Below are positions 55,491 through 63,960 of a stretch of 64,000 bases of DNA, piece by piece. Under the pieces are notes generated by a model. The model had not been told where the DNA came from. It saw only the letters and a program-made list of their open reading frames with translations, and did not search any database. The first letter of the stretch is position 1; each line of letters starts with the position of its first letter. Made by a program: the position numbers and the translations under genes. Origin of the DNA: Geomonas sp. Red32. GTDB taxonomy: Bacteria; Desulfobacterota; Desulfuromonadia; Geobacterales; Geobacteraceae. The stretch spans positions 372,001-436,000 of the forward strand of contig NZ_JAKLOY010000001.1 in NCBI RefSeq assembly GCF_023652955.1, read 5' to 3'.

Positions 55491-55709
55491 CTAATCCTTT
55501 AGCTGGAAGGAAACCTTGAGCGTCACTTGGTATTCGGCTACCGTGCCGTCCTCTCCTATGTGCCCGCGGATCTCCTCGACCTCGAACCAGGAGAGCTTGT
55601 CGATTGAGCTCTTTGCCTTGCCAAGCGCAGCCTCGATGGCCGCCTCGACACTCTTCGGCGAAACACCGATCACTTCCACCTTCTTATAGATCCGATCCTT
55701 ACCGTACAT
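55491..55709 (-). CDS. Dodecin family flavin-binding protein
   Basis: A 72-residue protein that assembles into hollow dodecamers holding flavins. Typical pattern: KVEVIGVSPKSVEAAIEAAL, then KAKSSIDKLSWFEVEEIRG with the flavin-stacking Trp, and a C-terminal AEYQVTLKVSFQLKD strand. AAAGGAGGGAGAC precedes the ATG. Dodecins store or buffer flavin in the cytoplasm. Solitary gene. Confidence 0.92.
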   Translation of the reverse strand: MYGKDRIYKKVEVIGVSPKSVEAAIEAALGKAKSSIDKLSWFEVEEIRGHIGEDGTVAEYQVTLKVSFQLKD

Positions 55710-56142
55710 GTCTCCCTCCTTTGACCAGCCGGATTCTCTCTCCCAACGACAACCCAGTAACGATATCCCGCGTGGTACCTATGTCAACCGGACGTCAGCC
55801 AGCGACGGGAAAAGGGGGAAAGGTGCTGTGACAGTGGGGGATCTCCCACACTGCATGATGAGCTTCGCGAAACGCGGGTGAGTATACGGGGGAAAAAAAA
55901 GATCAAGAAAAGCGGTGCCGTGTCGAGGAAGTAATCATGGAGTGAGCAGATTGCGGCAGGCAGTTTAAAAGTTGCACCCCTTCGGGGAGCTCGTCGCGGA
56001 GCCCGCACCGCTTTGGGCGGGAGGAACCGCCGCCATTTCGGGCCGTTATCCCGCCGGCACGGTCCGCGCCGCCGCTGGCATGAATATTGTTACCGGTAAA
56101 CAAACGCTTGCAGGCAGCAGCTGTGACTGAGGAGGGACAATT
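55710..56142. other. 433-base intergenic region
   Basis: No gene that I can support. GTATAC occurs at 55882-55887. GG and GT at 56077 and 56089 give a weak sigma-54-like pattern before the small membrane gene at 56143. Several out-of-frame reading frames lack ribosome sites. Confidence 0.4.
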
Positions 56143-56331
56143 ATGGAACCGATAGTGATCGTCAGTGCAACAGTTGTCGGATACTACCTTGGAGTCGCCG
56201 TGCTGGACACCCTGAAGGATCTCCGCAGGGAAAAGGGACGGTGGTTTTTCTCAACGATGATCCCGGTAAAGGTTCGCTGCCGGGACCACGCCTACAACGA
56301 ATCGCTCGCTCCCCCTAAGGAGCGGTGGTAA
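56143..56331 (+). CDS. Small single-TM protein, 62 residues
   Basis: MEPIVIVSATVVGYYLGVAV forms an N-terminal membrane helix, followed by a basic cytoplasmic tail (TLKDLRREKGRW...KVRCRDHAY). TGAGGAGGGACAATT gives a strong ribosome site. Family unknown. Its stop codon lies 53 bases before the stop of the converging kinase gene. Confidence 0.65.
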   Translation: MEPIVIVSATVVGYYLGVAVLDTLKDLRREKGRWFFSTMIPVKVRCRDHAYNESLAPPKERW

Positions 56332-56383
56332 CCAGGACGGGAGAGAGGATCCCGCACGAGCATGTACGGCCCCCTCTCTCCCG

Positions 56384-58669
56384 TCAGCTTCCCATGGCCA
56401 GTCCGCCATCCCCGTACTCGTAGCCGCGCCACCCATCCGTGAAGAAGAAGGTCGCCCCCTCCCCCGCCGCCCCCTGGGCCCAGATCCTGCCGCCATGCAT
56501 GGCGATCACCCGCTGCACGGTCGCTAGCCCGATGCCGTTCCCCTCGTATTCTCCGATCTTGTGCAACCGCTCGAAGGGAAGAAAGATCTTGTCCGCGTAG
56601 GACATCTCGAAGCCGATGCCGTTGTCGCGCACGAAGTAGACGGTCTCCCGCCCATCGCTGTAACTTCCGAAGTGGACCTCCGGGTTGGCGATCTTCCCGG
56701 TGTACTTCCAAGCGTTACCGATCAGGTTCTGCAGGGCCAGGCTGGCGAGCGATGGGTCCCAGTGCCCTTCGACACCGCCGTCAATGGTGACCTTCACCTC
56801 CCGCTGGGGATAGTGAATCCTCAGGTTGCAGACCACCTCCTCGGCCAGTTCGCTCAGTTGCACCGTTTCGCGTTTGAGTTTCCGGCGGGTCACCCGGGAG
56901 AGCTTGAGGAGATCCTCCACCAGGTGCCCCATCCGCGAGGCGGCGGCCGAGATCTTGGTCAGGTAGTTCCTCCCCTCGTCGTCGAGGAGCTCCCCGTAAT
57001 CCTCCATCAGGATGTGGCTGAACGAGTTCATCGCCCGCAGCGGCGCTCCCAGCTCGTGGGTCACCGAGTACGAGAAGGATTCCAGCTCGCGGTTGGAGGC
57101 CTGGAGCTCCACCGTCCGCTCCCGCACCCGCTGCTCGAGGGTGTCGTGGGCCAGGCGAAGCTCCTGCTCGAGCTGCTTGCGCTCGGTGATGTCGTAGTTG
57201 ATCCCGATCATCCTTACCGCCTTGCCCTTACTCTCCTCGAGGACGTACCCCGCGCCGACCAGCCAGCGGACCTCCCCGTCGGCGCGGATCACCCGGAACT
57301 CGTGCTCCCAATGGTCGCGAAGATTCACCGCGCTCTGTATCGAGGTCTTGAGATGCTCCTGGTCTTCGGGATGGACATGGCGGAAAAAGACGTCCGAATC
57401 GCTTTCGCCATCGCCGGCCGGTAGGCCGAGGAGCTGGTACTCCATCGGGCTCCAGAAGGAGCGGTGGTTGGTGAAATCCCACTCCCACATCCCCATCTTC
57501 CCCCCCTCGAGGGCGGTCAGCAGCCGGAGCTCGCTGCCGCGCAGGGAGGCCTCGGCCCGCATGTGGATCAGGGCCTGGACGGTGGCGTCCGCCAGCCTGG
57601 TCATCGCCTCCAGGTCTTCTTCCCGGTACCCCCCTGCGCGGTTGGCAAGGGCGATGAGACCGATAGTCTTTTCACCGTGGATGAGCGGGACGCCCAGAAA
57701 CGATTGCAAGGGGGGATGTCCCGGCGGCACTCCGGCGCAGGCGGGATGGCTGGCGGGGGTATTGGTAACGAGCGCCCTGCCGCTCACGATCACCTCGCCG
57801 TACAGTCCGTGCAACCTGAGGGGGGCGGGACGGCCGGGGTCCGCGGAGCCGTTCAGGGCGTAGGCATCCCCGACGGCACCCTCCGTCTCGATATCGTGTA
57901 CCAGCCCGTCCTCCCGGAGCTCGCCGATGAAGCCGAGCCGGCTCCCGGTAACTTCCTCGGCCATCCGGAGGCAGACTGTGGCCAGCTCCTGTTCGCTCTT
58001 CGAGGTCAGCGCCGCGCGGAGGATGGCTCCTATGCCGTTGAGGAGCACGTTCTGCCGGAGGATCTTCTCGTCGGCCATCTTGCGTGCCCGCTCGAAGGAG
58101 GCTCGCTGGGTGATGTCGAGGTTGGTCGCCACCGCCCCCAGGAGATCTCCGGCACGGTCGAGGACCGGAGCTGCCGAGGCCAGCACGACCCCTTCGGTCC
58201 CGTCGAAGCGCCGGATCCGGTACTCGACCGGCTCGACCGGCTCTCCCGTGGCCAAGGCCATGGCGAGCGGGTACTCCTCCGGCTCGGTGGCTTTGCCGGT
58301 GGCGGCGTCCCAGGAAGGGTACTGCCGGTACTCCTCCTGGCTCTCCACCAGCGGCGCCGTACCGCACCAGATCCTGTCGGCCTCCTGGTTCTTTCCCACC
58401 AGGCACCCCTGCTTGTCCGCGATCCAGACACCGACCGGCAGGCTGCTCAGCACGGCTTCGAGGGTTCTTCGCTCCAGCTCCAGCGATCCGGCCAGCATCC
58501 GCTGCCGCTCCTCGCTCTCCCGCAAAAGGTGCAGCGAGACATCGCACTCGTTGCCGTCGACGGCGGCGAAGGCGGCAACGCAGGCGCGCCCCTCGGCCTC
58601 GATCAGCCTGGCGCGGAGGGCCTCTATTTCGGCGATCAGTTCGTCCCTGGTTCTGGTATCACATTCCAT
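56384..58669 (-). CDS. PAS/GAF/PAS sensor histidine kinase
   Basis: A cytoplasmic kinase of about 761 residues. A coiled N-terminus, PAS (VLSSLPVGVWIADKQGCLVG), a GAF domain (TSKSEQELATVCLRMAEEVT...SFLGVPLIHGEKTIGLIAL), a second PAS (GGKMGMWEWDFTNHRSFWSP) and a long coiled coil precede the kinase. The phosphoacceptor region reads SYSVTHELGAPLR, where most relatives have SHDLRAPLR. The ATPase N, G1 and G2 boxes (NLIGNAWKYT, VRDNGIGFEM, GNGIGLATVQR) are complete. No receiver is attached. The start at 58669 is favoured over GTG at 58687, but neither has a strong ribosome site. Confidence 0.9.
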   Translation of the reverse strand: MECDTRTRDELIAEIEALRARLIEAEGRACVAAFAAVDGNECDVSLHLLRESEERQRMLAGSLELERRTLEAVLSSLPVGVWIADKQGCLVGKNQEADRIWCGTAPLVESQEEYRQYPSWDAATGKATEPEEYPLAMALATGEPVEPVEYRIRRFDGTEGVVLASAAPVLDRAGDLLGAVATNLDITQRASFERARKMADEKILRQNVLLNGIGAILRAALTSKSEQELATVCLRMAEEVTGSRLGFIGELREDGLVHDIETEGAVGDAYALNGSADPGRPAPLRLHGLYGEVIVSGRALVTNTPASHPACAGVPPGHPPLQSFLGVPLIHGEKTIGLIALANRAGGYREEDLEAMTRLADATVQALIHMRAEASLRGSELRLLTALEGGKMGMWEWDFTNHRSFWSPMEYQLLGLPAGDGESDSDVFFRHVHPEDQEHLKTSIQSAVNLRDHWEHEFRVIRADGEVRWLVGAGYVLEESKGKAVRMIGINYDITERKQLEQELRLAHDTLEQRVRERTVELQASNRELESFSYSVTHELGAPLRAMNSFSHILMEDYGELLDDEGRNYLTKISAAASRMGHLVEDLLKLSRVTRRKLKRETVQLSELAEEVVCNLRIHYPQREVKVTIDGGVEGHWDPSLASLALQNLIGNAWKYTGKIANPEVHFGSYSDGRETVYFVRDNGIGFEMSYADKIFLPFERLHKIGEYEGNGIGLATVQRVIAMHGGRIWAQGAAGEGATFFFTDGWRGYEYGDGGLAMGS

Positions 58670-58770
58670 GGCATCCCCACTGTGCACGATGAAGACGACA
58701 CCAATATAAAATTAGAATTAATTTGGCAAGACAAATGTGACCACTCGGCTCGTTTTTCTCCTCGAACGCC

Positions 58771-59115
58771 TCACCCGCTTTGCACCTTCGGCCAGACAAC
58801 CAGCAGGACCGTGGCGGCACCGGTCCAGGCACAGGTGGCCAGCAGCAGCGTGGCGGCCAGCGAAGCGCGGACGCTCAGCCAGTAGACCACCAGCAGGTAG
58901 ACCGCGTACGGGGCGAGCGACCACAACCCGAAAAGCGCCGTGGCCCGCAGATCGGCGGGGGGGCGCTCGCTGCCGACGATGCCGTGGGCGATCAGGGTGA
59001 AGGTGGGGAAAAGGGGAACCAGGCCGGCGATGAAAAAGTTCCGGCTACGGGAGAACAGTGCGATGACCAGCACTGCCAAGGCTCCTAAGACGCATTTGAG
59101 GATGAGACTGGGCAT
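58771..59115 (-). CDS. GlpM family small membrane protein
   Basis: A 114-residue protein with about four TM helices. FSRSRNFFIAGLVPLFPTFT followed by LIAHGIVGSER is the GlpM signature. In Pseudomonas GlpM affects alginate production; the function here is not known, though an alginate-export-type porin is encoded 27 kb away. The start at 59115 has GAGG five bases upstream; the longer ATG start at 59163 is less like the family. Confidence 0.85.
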   Translation of the reverse strand: MPSLILKCVLGALAVLVIALFSRSRNFFIAGLVPLFPTFTLIAHGIVGSERPPADLRATALFGLWSLAPYAVYLLVVYWLSVRASLAATLLLATCAWTGAATVLLVVWPKVQSG

Positions 59116-59264
59116 GGAGACCTCATAGGGAATGGGCTCTGTCTTTGCGGCGGTCACAGGCACACCGCCTCTCTGTCACTGGACATAGCACCAGGCAGGG
59201 ACATCTGTCACGGACAAAATCGACTTTTGTGTGAGCATGCGGGTTGAGTCTAACTACGATAAGA

Positions 59265-59282
59265 GATATCATTATCATTATT
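59265..59282. promoter_or_regulatory. Fur-box-like site
   Basis: Read on the minus strand, AATAATGATAATGATATC gives three consecutive hexamers of the NATWAT type that Fur binds. It lies in the 258-base region between the divergent GlpM-family and OmpA-type genes, 92 bases before the latter's start codon. Iron control is inferred. Confidence 0.5.
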
Positions 59283-59373
59283 GGCGAAAGAACCTTTTGT
59301 TTCGTCTTCTGACATGGGCCTGGGCTTACCGGATGCAATATGCGGGATGGCGCATACAAGAAGGAGGTACGCT

Positions 59374-60513
59374 ATGAGATCACGATACATGCTCTATCTG
59401 TCCGGGCTGGCCGTCTTGATGATGGCTGGCTGCGCAAACTACGAGGTCAACAGCAAGCGAAACGCGGTACCGGGGCACCTGATCCGGACCGAAATGCAGG
59501 ATTCCGATCGGGCCCTGGACGCGGCCCAGGCCGCCGGTAAAGACAAATCGAACCCCGAGGCCTTCCAGGCAGCCAAGAAGGCCCACGACGACGCCTACGA
59601 CGTCTATCGCGCCTGCCACACCGAAGAAGGGGCGGCCATGGCTCGGGTAGCGACGGCCAAGGCGAAAGAACTGATGGCGATGGGCGAGCCGGGCACCAAG
59701 GCGGCAGCGGTGGCGCCTCAGTCCCAGCCGATGGCCGAGGCGGCCCCGATGGCGGTGCCGGTGGCAACGGCAGCACCTGCGGCCAACACCAAGAACTGCG
59801 TCGCTCTCAACATCCAGTTCGACATCGGCCAGGCTGAGATCAGGCCCGAATACCGGGACGAGGTCCGCAAAGTCGGGGCCTTCCTGCAACGCTTCCCGAC
59901 CACCACGGCCGTCATCGCCGGCTACACCGACGAGGTGGGGAGCGACGACTTCAACCTCAAACTCTCCCAGGCACGCGCCGAGAGCGTCGTGAAGGAACTG
60001 GAAGACGACTACGGCATCGCCCCCGACCGACTCAGCGCGAAGGGGTACGGCAAGTCCTACCCGGTGGCCACCAACTCCACGGATCCGGGCCGGCAGCGTA
60101 ACCGGCGGATCGACGCCATCATCGACTGCGCCTTCGACGTCACCGCCTTCATGGGTCCCCCCGAAACGCTCTGCATGACCCTCAACGCCCACTTCAACAC
60201 CGGCAGCGCCGAGCTCCGCCCCGCCGATTTTGAGGCCGTCGACCGGGTCGGCGCCTACCTCAAGGAGCATCCCGCCGCCACCGCCGTCATCCAGGGGCAC
60301 ACCGACAATACCGGAACCACCGAAGAGAACATGAGGCTCTCCAAGGCGCGGGCCGAAAGCATCGTCAACTACCTCGCGGCCCATTTCTCCATCGATCCCA
60401 GCCGCCTGACCGCCGAAGGGTACGGCTCCAGCCACAACATCGCCTACAACGGCACCGCCAGCGGCCGGCAGATGAACCGGAGGATCAACGCCATCATCAA
60501 CTGCGCGACCTGA
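59374..60513 (+). CDS. Lipoprotein with two tandem OmpA-like peptidoglycan-binding domains
   Basis: A 379-residue lipoprotein. Signal peptide with lipobox LMMAGC, an N-terminal helical segment with Ala-rich repeats (DAAQAAGKDKSNPEAFQAAK), a Pro/Ala linker, then two OmpA domains at about 148-260 and 268-378. Each has its peptidoglycan-contact block (AVIAGYTDEVGSDDFN...LSQARAE; AVIQGHTDNTGTTEEN...LSKARAE) and ends in QRNRRIDAII or QMNRRINAII. One domain is usual; two is uncommon. The start at 59374 has GAAGGAGGTACGCT. A terminator follows. Confidence 0.92.
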   Translation: MRSRYMLYLSGLAVLMMAGCANYEVNSKRNAVPGHLIRTEMQDSDRALDAAQAAGKDKSNPEAFQAAKKAHDDAYDVYRACHTEEGAAMARVATAKAKELMAMGEPGTKAAAVAPQSQPMAEAAPMAVPVATAAPAANTKNCVALNIQFDIGQAEIRPEYRDEVRKVGAFLQRFPTTTAVIAGYTDEVGSDDFNLKLSQARAESVVKELEDDYGIAPDRLSAKGYGKSYPVATNSTDPGRQRNRRIDAIIDCAFDVTAFMGPPETLCMTLNAHFNTGSAELRPADFEAVDRVGAYLKEHPAATAVIQGHTDNTGTTEENMRLSKARAESIVNYLAAHFSIDPSRLTAEGYGSSHNIAYNGTASGRQMNRRINAIINCAT

Positions 60514-60539
60514 CCGGCCCAAGCCGGCACCATCAGAAT

Positions 60540-60566
60540 AGGGCACGCCCCGGCGTGCCCTTTTTG
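60540..60566 (+). terminator. Terminator after the OmpA lipoprotein gene
   Basis: GGGCACGCC (60541-60549) pairs with GGCGTGCCC (60552-60560), followed by TTTTTG. Confidence 0.9.
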
Positions 60567-60638
60567 TTGCTACTCCCACTGCTCCTCCCCTCGCCCCGCG
60601 ATGGCACCCGTCAGCAGAGTGCGTCCGGACTTCCTAGC

Positions 60639-60667
60639 TTGACAGTACTATCGCCACCCGTTACTAT
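60639..60667 (+). promoter_or_regulatory. higBA promoter, predicting a leaderless toxin transcript
   Basis: TTGACA (60639-60644), 17 bases, TACTAT (60662-60667). The expected start of transcription, about seven bases on, coincides with the A of the higB ATG at 60674. Two direct TACTATC copies (60646-60652, 60662-60668) could be the antitoxin operator. Confidence 0.65.
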
Positions 60668-60673
60668 CCATAA

Positions 60674-60952
60674 ATGATCAGATCATTCGCCGACAAAGAG
60701 ACGGAAAAGCTGTTTCGAGGGCGGTTTTCGGCGAAACTTCACCAAGACGTACAACGTTCCGCCCAACGAAAGCTCAAGCTACTCGACGCGGCGGCCACCA
60801 TCGAGTTCTTGCGGATTCCCCCAGGCAACCGGCTGGAGCAACTATCTGGAAACCGTACGGGACAATGGAGCATCAGGATCAATGACCAGTGGCGGATATG
60901 CTTTTGCTGGGATGGCGACGCCTTCGACGTCGAGATTACCGATTACCACTGA
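60674..60952 (+). CDS. higB: HigB-type toxin (RelE superfamily mRNA interferase)
   Basis: A 92-residue protein. MIRSFADKETEKLFRG and the C-terminal SGNRTGQWSIRINDQWRICF are hallmarks of HigB, which cleaves mRNA on the ribosome. The toxin precedes the antitoxin, the usual order for higBA. There is no ribosome site before the ATG, which fits a leaderless start. Stop to antitoxin start: 11 bases. Confidence 0.93.
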   Translation: MIRSFADKETEKLFRGRFSAKLHQDVQRSAQRKLKLLDAAATIEFLRIPPGNRLEQLSGNRTGQWSIRINDQWRICFCWDGDAFDVEITDYH

Positions 60953-60963
60953 AGAGGTGAACA

Positions 60964-61269
60964 ATGACACCGCGTGACCTGCCTCCCGTGCATCCGGGGG
61001 AAATTTTATTGGAAGAGTTCCTCACCCCGATGAGGATTACCCGCTACCGGCTGGCAAAATCTATCTCGGTGCCACAGCGCCGCATTGACGAGATTTGTGC
61101 CGGGAAACGATCGATCACCGCCGACACCGCCTTGCGGCTGGCACGATTTTTCGGAACCGACGCTCAGAGTTGGATGAATCTGCAGGCGAGATACGATCTC
61201 GAATGTGCGGAGATCGCACTAGCGGAGCGAATCACGGTTGAAGTAAAACCCCTTAGAACGGCAGCCTGA
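60964..61269 (+). CDS. higA: HigA-type antitoxin (Xre helix-turn-helix)
   Basis: A 101-residue protein. VHPGEILLEEFLTPMRITRY leads into a helix-turn-helix (RLAKSISVPQRRIDEICAGK) and TADTALRLARFFGTDAQSWM, the standard HigA layout. It neutralises HigB and represses the shared promoter. GAAGAGGTGAACA precedes the ATG, so unlike higB it has a normal ribosome site. Confidence 0.95.
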   Translation: MTPRDLPPVHPGEILLEEFLTPMRITRYRLAKSISVPQRRIDEICAGKRSITADTALRLARFFGTDAQSWMNLQARYDLECAEIALAERITVEVKPLRTAA

Positions 61270-61363
61270 CAATCCTACCTGGCGATTCACCATTTCGTTC
61301 CCCCCTGAAGTCACCCGGCGGAGCTCAGACAAGCGAGCAGATGCCGGGTTTATGGCCCAAAAA

Positions 61364-61397
61364 AAGGGCGGCCCCTTGCTGAGACAGGGCCGCCCTT
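61364..61397. terminator. Terminator between higA and the DUF4382 lipoprotein gene
   Basis: AAGGGCGGCCC (about 61364-61374) pairs with GGGCCGCCCTT (61387-61397), with A and T tracts outside. It serves both converging genes. Confidence 0.88.
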
Positions 61398-61440
61398 CTT
61401 GTTTCTTCGTCAGCGTCTACTGGTGGTTATCCCCCGCCCC

Positions 61441-62421
61441 TCACGGGGTGAGGAAGGCGTTGCCATCGGGCGGCAGCGTGGTGTCTTCGCCGGTCGCAAT
61501 CGTGAACGCCGGAGAGGAGTAGAGCTTGAAGACGCCGTTTGCCGCCGCTCCGCTGCCATACCCCTGAATGAATACCTTGTACTGGGCGGAGGCCATGGCG
61601 GAACTGCCGTTGGGCGGCAGGAACGCCGAGAAGGAAGTCTTCCAGATCCCGGAACCGGCGCTGCTCAGGTTACTGAAGACGGTCATGCTGTTGACCACGG
61701 TGGAAGAGTCGGGGTTGCGGGGGACGACGGTGACCGTGGCGCTCGACCATTTGCTGAAGGCGGGAGACCTGATGGTCCCCACCACCGCCCCGGCATTGCT
61801 GAGCGAGCCGAAGATCTGCACCAGCTTGACCCCGGTCGGTTTGAGGATCACCTGTCCCGAGTTCCCCGCGTTGACGATAGCCGCGGCCGGGTTGAAGTCG
61901 ATCAGCAGGGTGCTGGAAGAGCCTGCAGTGACGGTGAAGTTGCCGTTGATTTTGAGCCCGGTCTGCTGCGCGCTCGGGGTGGTGAGGGGAACCTTGGTCG
62001 GATCGCCGGTCCTCACCACGTAGTTCACCAGGTTAGGCTGCTGGTTGGCGGCGAGGATCAGGCGGATCTGGGTGTAGGTCCCGGCAGGGAGCGTGGCCGT
62101 CCCGAGGATCTGGGGGACGAAGTGGAAATCCATGAGGTCGACGTCGATACCGCTACTACCATTTGGGGTGGCCATAACCGGCAGGTTGGGGTCGGTGTCC
62201 ATGAGGTTTTCCTGCCCCGCCCGCACGGCCACGACCTTGACCACTTTTACATGCACGCTGGAAAACGATCCGAAGGAGCGGGCATCGGTAAGGGCGGTGG
62301 TAACCGTCCCGGTACTGGCCCCGCCTCCGCTTCCGCCGCAGCCGGAAAGCTGGACCAGGGTAAGGGCGCCCAGTAACAGCAACGCCGTGCAAAGCATCGA
62401 AACCTTTGTTCTTTTCTCCAT
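61441..62421 (-). CDS. DUF4382-type lipoprotein
   Basis: A 326-residue exported lipoprotein. Signal peptide with lipobox QLSGC, a Gly/Ser linker and a beta-rich domain with the DUF4382 pattern: TALTDARSFGSFSSVHVKVV, IDVDLMDFHFVPQILGTATL and PAGTYTQIRLILAA. A second beta domain follows (KPTGVKLVQIFGSLSNAGAV). These proteins are abundant in Geobacter-type genomes; function unknown. AGGAGG lies 11 bases before the ATG. Confidence 0.85.
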   Translation of the reverse strand: MEKRTKVSMLCTALLLLGALTLVQLSGCGGSGGGASTGTVTTALTDARSFGSFSSVHVKVVKVVAVRAGQENLMDTDPNLPVMATPNGSSGIDVDLMDFHFVPQILGTATLPAGTYTQIRLILAANQQPNLVNYVVRTGDPTKVPLTTPSAQQTGLKINGNFTVTAGSSSTLLIDFNPAAAIVNAGNSGQVILKPTGVKLVQIFGSLSNAGAVVGTIRSPAFSKWSSATVTVVPRNPDSSTVVNSMTVFSNLSSAGSGIWKTSFSAFLPPNGSSAMASAQYKVFIQGYGSGAAANGVFKLYSSPAFTIATGEDTTLPPDGNAFLTP

Positions 62422-62823
62422 GACTATGGAACCTCCTTGCGCGTTTCAGTACGACAGTGGGGGAGTAAAATATCACTCCGCAATATTCGCAAGTGTAGCG
62501 AGGCTCCGCGAAAAGGCAAGAAAATTGTCTTTGCCCGCAGCGCACGGCTCATCCGTCCCCCCTTAACGCTTCGGCATTCTTACCGTAAATTTATCCTGGT
62601 GCCGAATCCTCCTTCTCCCGTTACCGCCCTTCTCCTTTGACAACGATAATGAACATCTATATATTCCACCCAATCCACGCCTGGCCTCATATGAGAAGCA
62701 CCGCCACCATCCATGAAGCCGTTGATAATGTGGACCTCGCTTCCCCGCCGGTGAGGCTCGTGGTCGGCGCCGCTGGCCGGCCTCCTAAAGATCCCGTTGG
62801 GTTATCCCCTTATTGGAGAGTGA
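62422..62823. other. 402-base intergenic region between divergent exported-protein genes
   Basis: No gene seen. I looked for a cyclic-di-GMP riboswitch and other known leader RNAs and saw none. TTGACAACGATAATGAACATC at 62636-62656 contains a -35-like TTGACA, with TATATA a few bases on at 62657-62664, too close to be its -10. Confidence 0.4.
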
Positions 62824-63864
62824 ATGAATGACCTTCACAACAGCCGCCGGCACCGGCTTCTCGAAAAGATGACGAGGCAAGCATTCCTGTTCGTACTCTT
62901 CCTGGTGTGCATGGCACTCCCGATCCAAAGCTTTGGCGGCGACGATGGGTGGGAAGCTGTCTGCAAGGATGCGGAAAGGATACCGCTCCCGGCCAAAGAT
63001 CGGCCCGACGCGAATAGCGCAAAAGCTCTCGCGGGGTGTGAGTCGGCGAACCTCTATTACGGCTTCGACATCACCCCCGATCCGGTGAAAGCGCGCCACT
63101 GTGCCTACCTCGAGATGGACCGGGGAGACGAGCACGTTTTCGGAGGATCGGCCATCCTCATGATGATCTACGCGAACGGGAAAGGGGTGAAGAAGAACCC
63201 CGATGCCGCCATCAAGTTCGCATGCAAGCTCGAGGGAGCTCCTGCCGAGATGAGGTACCGGATCCAGCATCTTGTCGATCTCAAAGAAGGAAGCGATGGT
63301 AAACCGTTCGATCTCTGCGACGACATCACGAGCGGCTACATGCAAGGACACTGCGCCGGACGCGAGCAACGGTTTGCGGACGCGAAACTCAAACGGAAAG
63401 TGGACGGCATCCTTGCCAAGTGGAGCGAGCGGGATAAGCAGGGGTTCGCCCTCCTCAGGCACTCCTTCGAAAAGTTTTCGGAAGCACGAATTAGGAACGA
63501 GGTCGATACGACAGGCACTGCCCGGGCGGCCCTTCAGATCGAGGAGGAATCGAAGCTTTCCAAGGATTTTGTGACCAGCATCATGCGGTTTGAGAAAGGA
63601 AAGCTCCCGCACTTCACCAATGCGGAGTTCACCAAGGCCGACAGGGAATTGAACGAGGTATATGGAAAGATCCAGGGGCAGAAAGATTTTCAATGGGGTA
63701 GCGTGACAAAGCCGGGCATCAAGCTCACCCAAAGGATCTGGCTCAAATACCGTGAGGCCTGGGTGACCTTCGGCCACCTGAGGTATCCCCAGGTTAGCGA
63801 AGAAAGCTGGCGGACCTGGCTCACCAAGAAGCGCATCGCCATGCTCAAAGAGTATCTGGATTAG
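62824..63864 (+). CDS. Exported protein with LprI-like (DUF1311) C-terminal domain
   Basis: A 346-residue protein. The signal peptide is MTRQAFLFVLFLVCMALPIQ (after a 15-residue extension). The middle has Sel1-like features (YANGKGVKKNPDAAIKFACK). The C-terminal ~110 residues resemble the lysozyme-inhibitor LprI domain: ADRELNEVYGKIQG and QRIWLKYREAW. It probably acts in the periplasm. GGAGAGTGA precedes the ATG at 62824. Cysteines C47, C71, C92 and others could form disulfides. Function unproven. Confidence 0.8.
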   Translation: MNDLHNSRRHRLLEKMTRQAFLFVLFLVCMALPIQSFGGDDGWEAVCKDAERIPLPAKDRPDANSAKALAGCESANLYYGFDITPDPVKARHCAYLEMDRGDEHVFGGSAILMMIYANGKGVKKNPDAAIKFACKLEGAPAEMRYRIQHLVDLKEGSDGKPFDLCDDITSGYMQGHCAGREQRFADAKLKRKVDGILAKWSERDKQGFALLRHSFEKFSEARIRNEVDTTGTARAALQIEEESKLSKDFVTSIMRFEKGKLPHFTNAEFTKADRELNEVYGKIQGQKDFQWGSVTKPGIKLTQRIWLKYREAWVTFGHLRYPQVSEESWRTWLTKKRIAMLKEYLD

Positions 63865-63960
63865 TTACGGCATTGCGGAAGGCAGGAGGGACCGGGGGAC
63901 CGGCGACTCGAAGGGGAAACGGTTGGGGAAATCGGCGGGAATTTTGCCGGTGGGGAGGTA

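Noticed and set aside
62422-62823. Cyclic-di-GMP riboswitch upstream of the lipoprotein genes
   Set aside because: No aptamer core (GGCAAACC...GCAAAGCC type) present on either strand.
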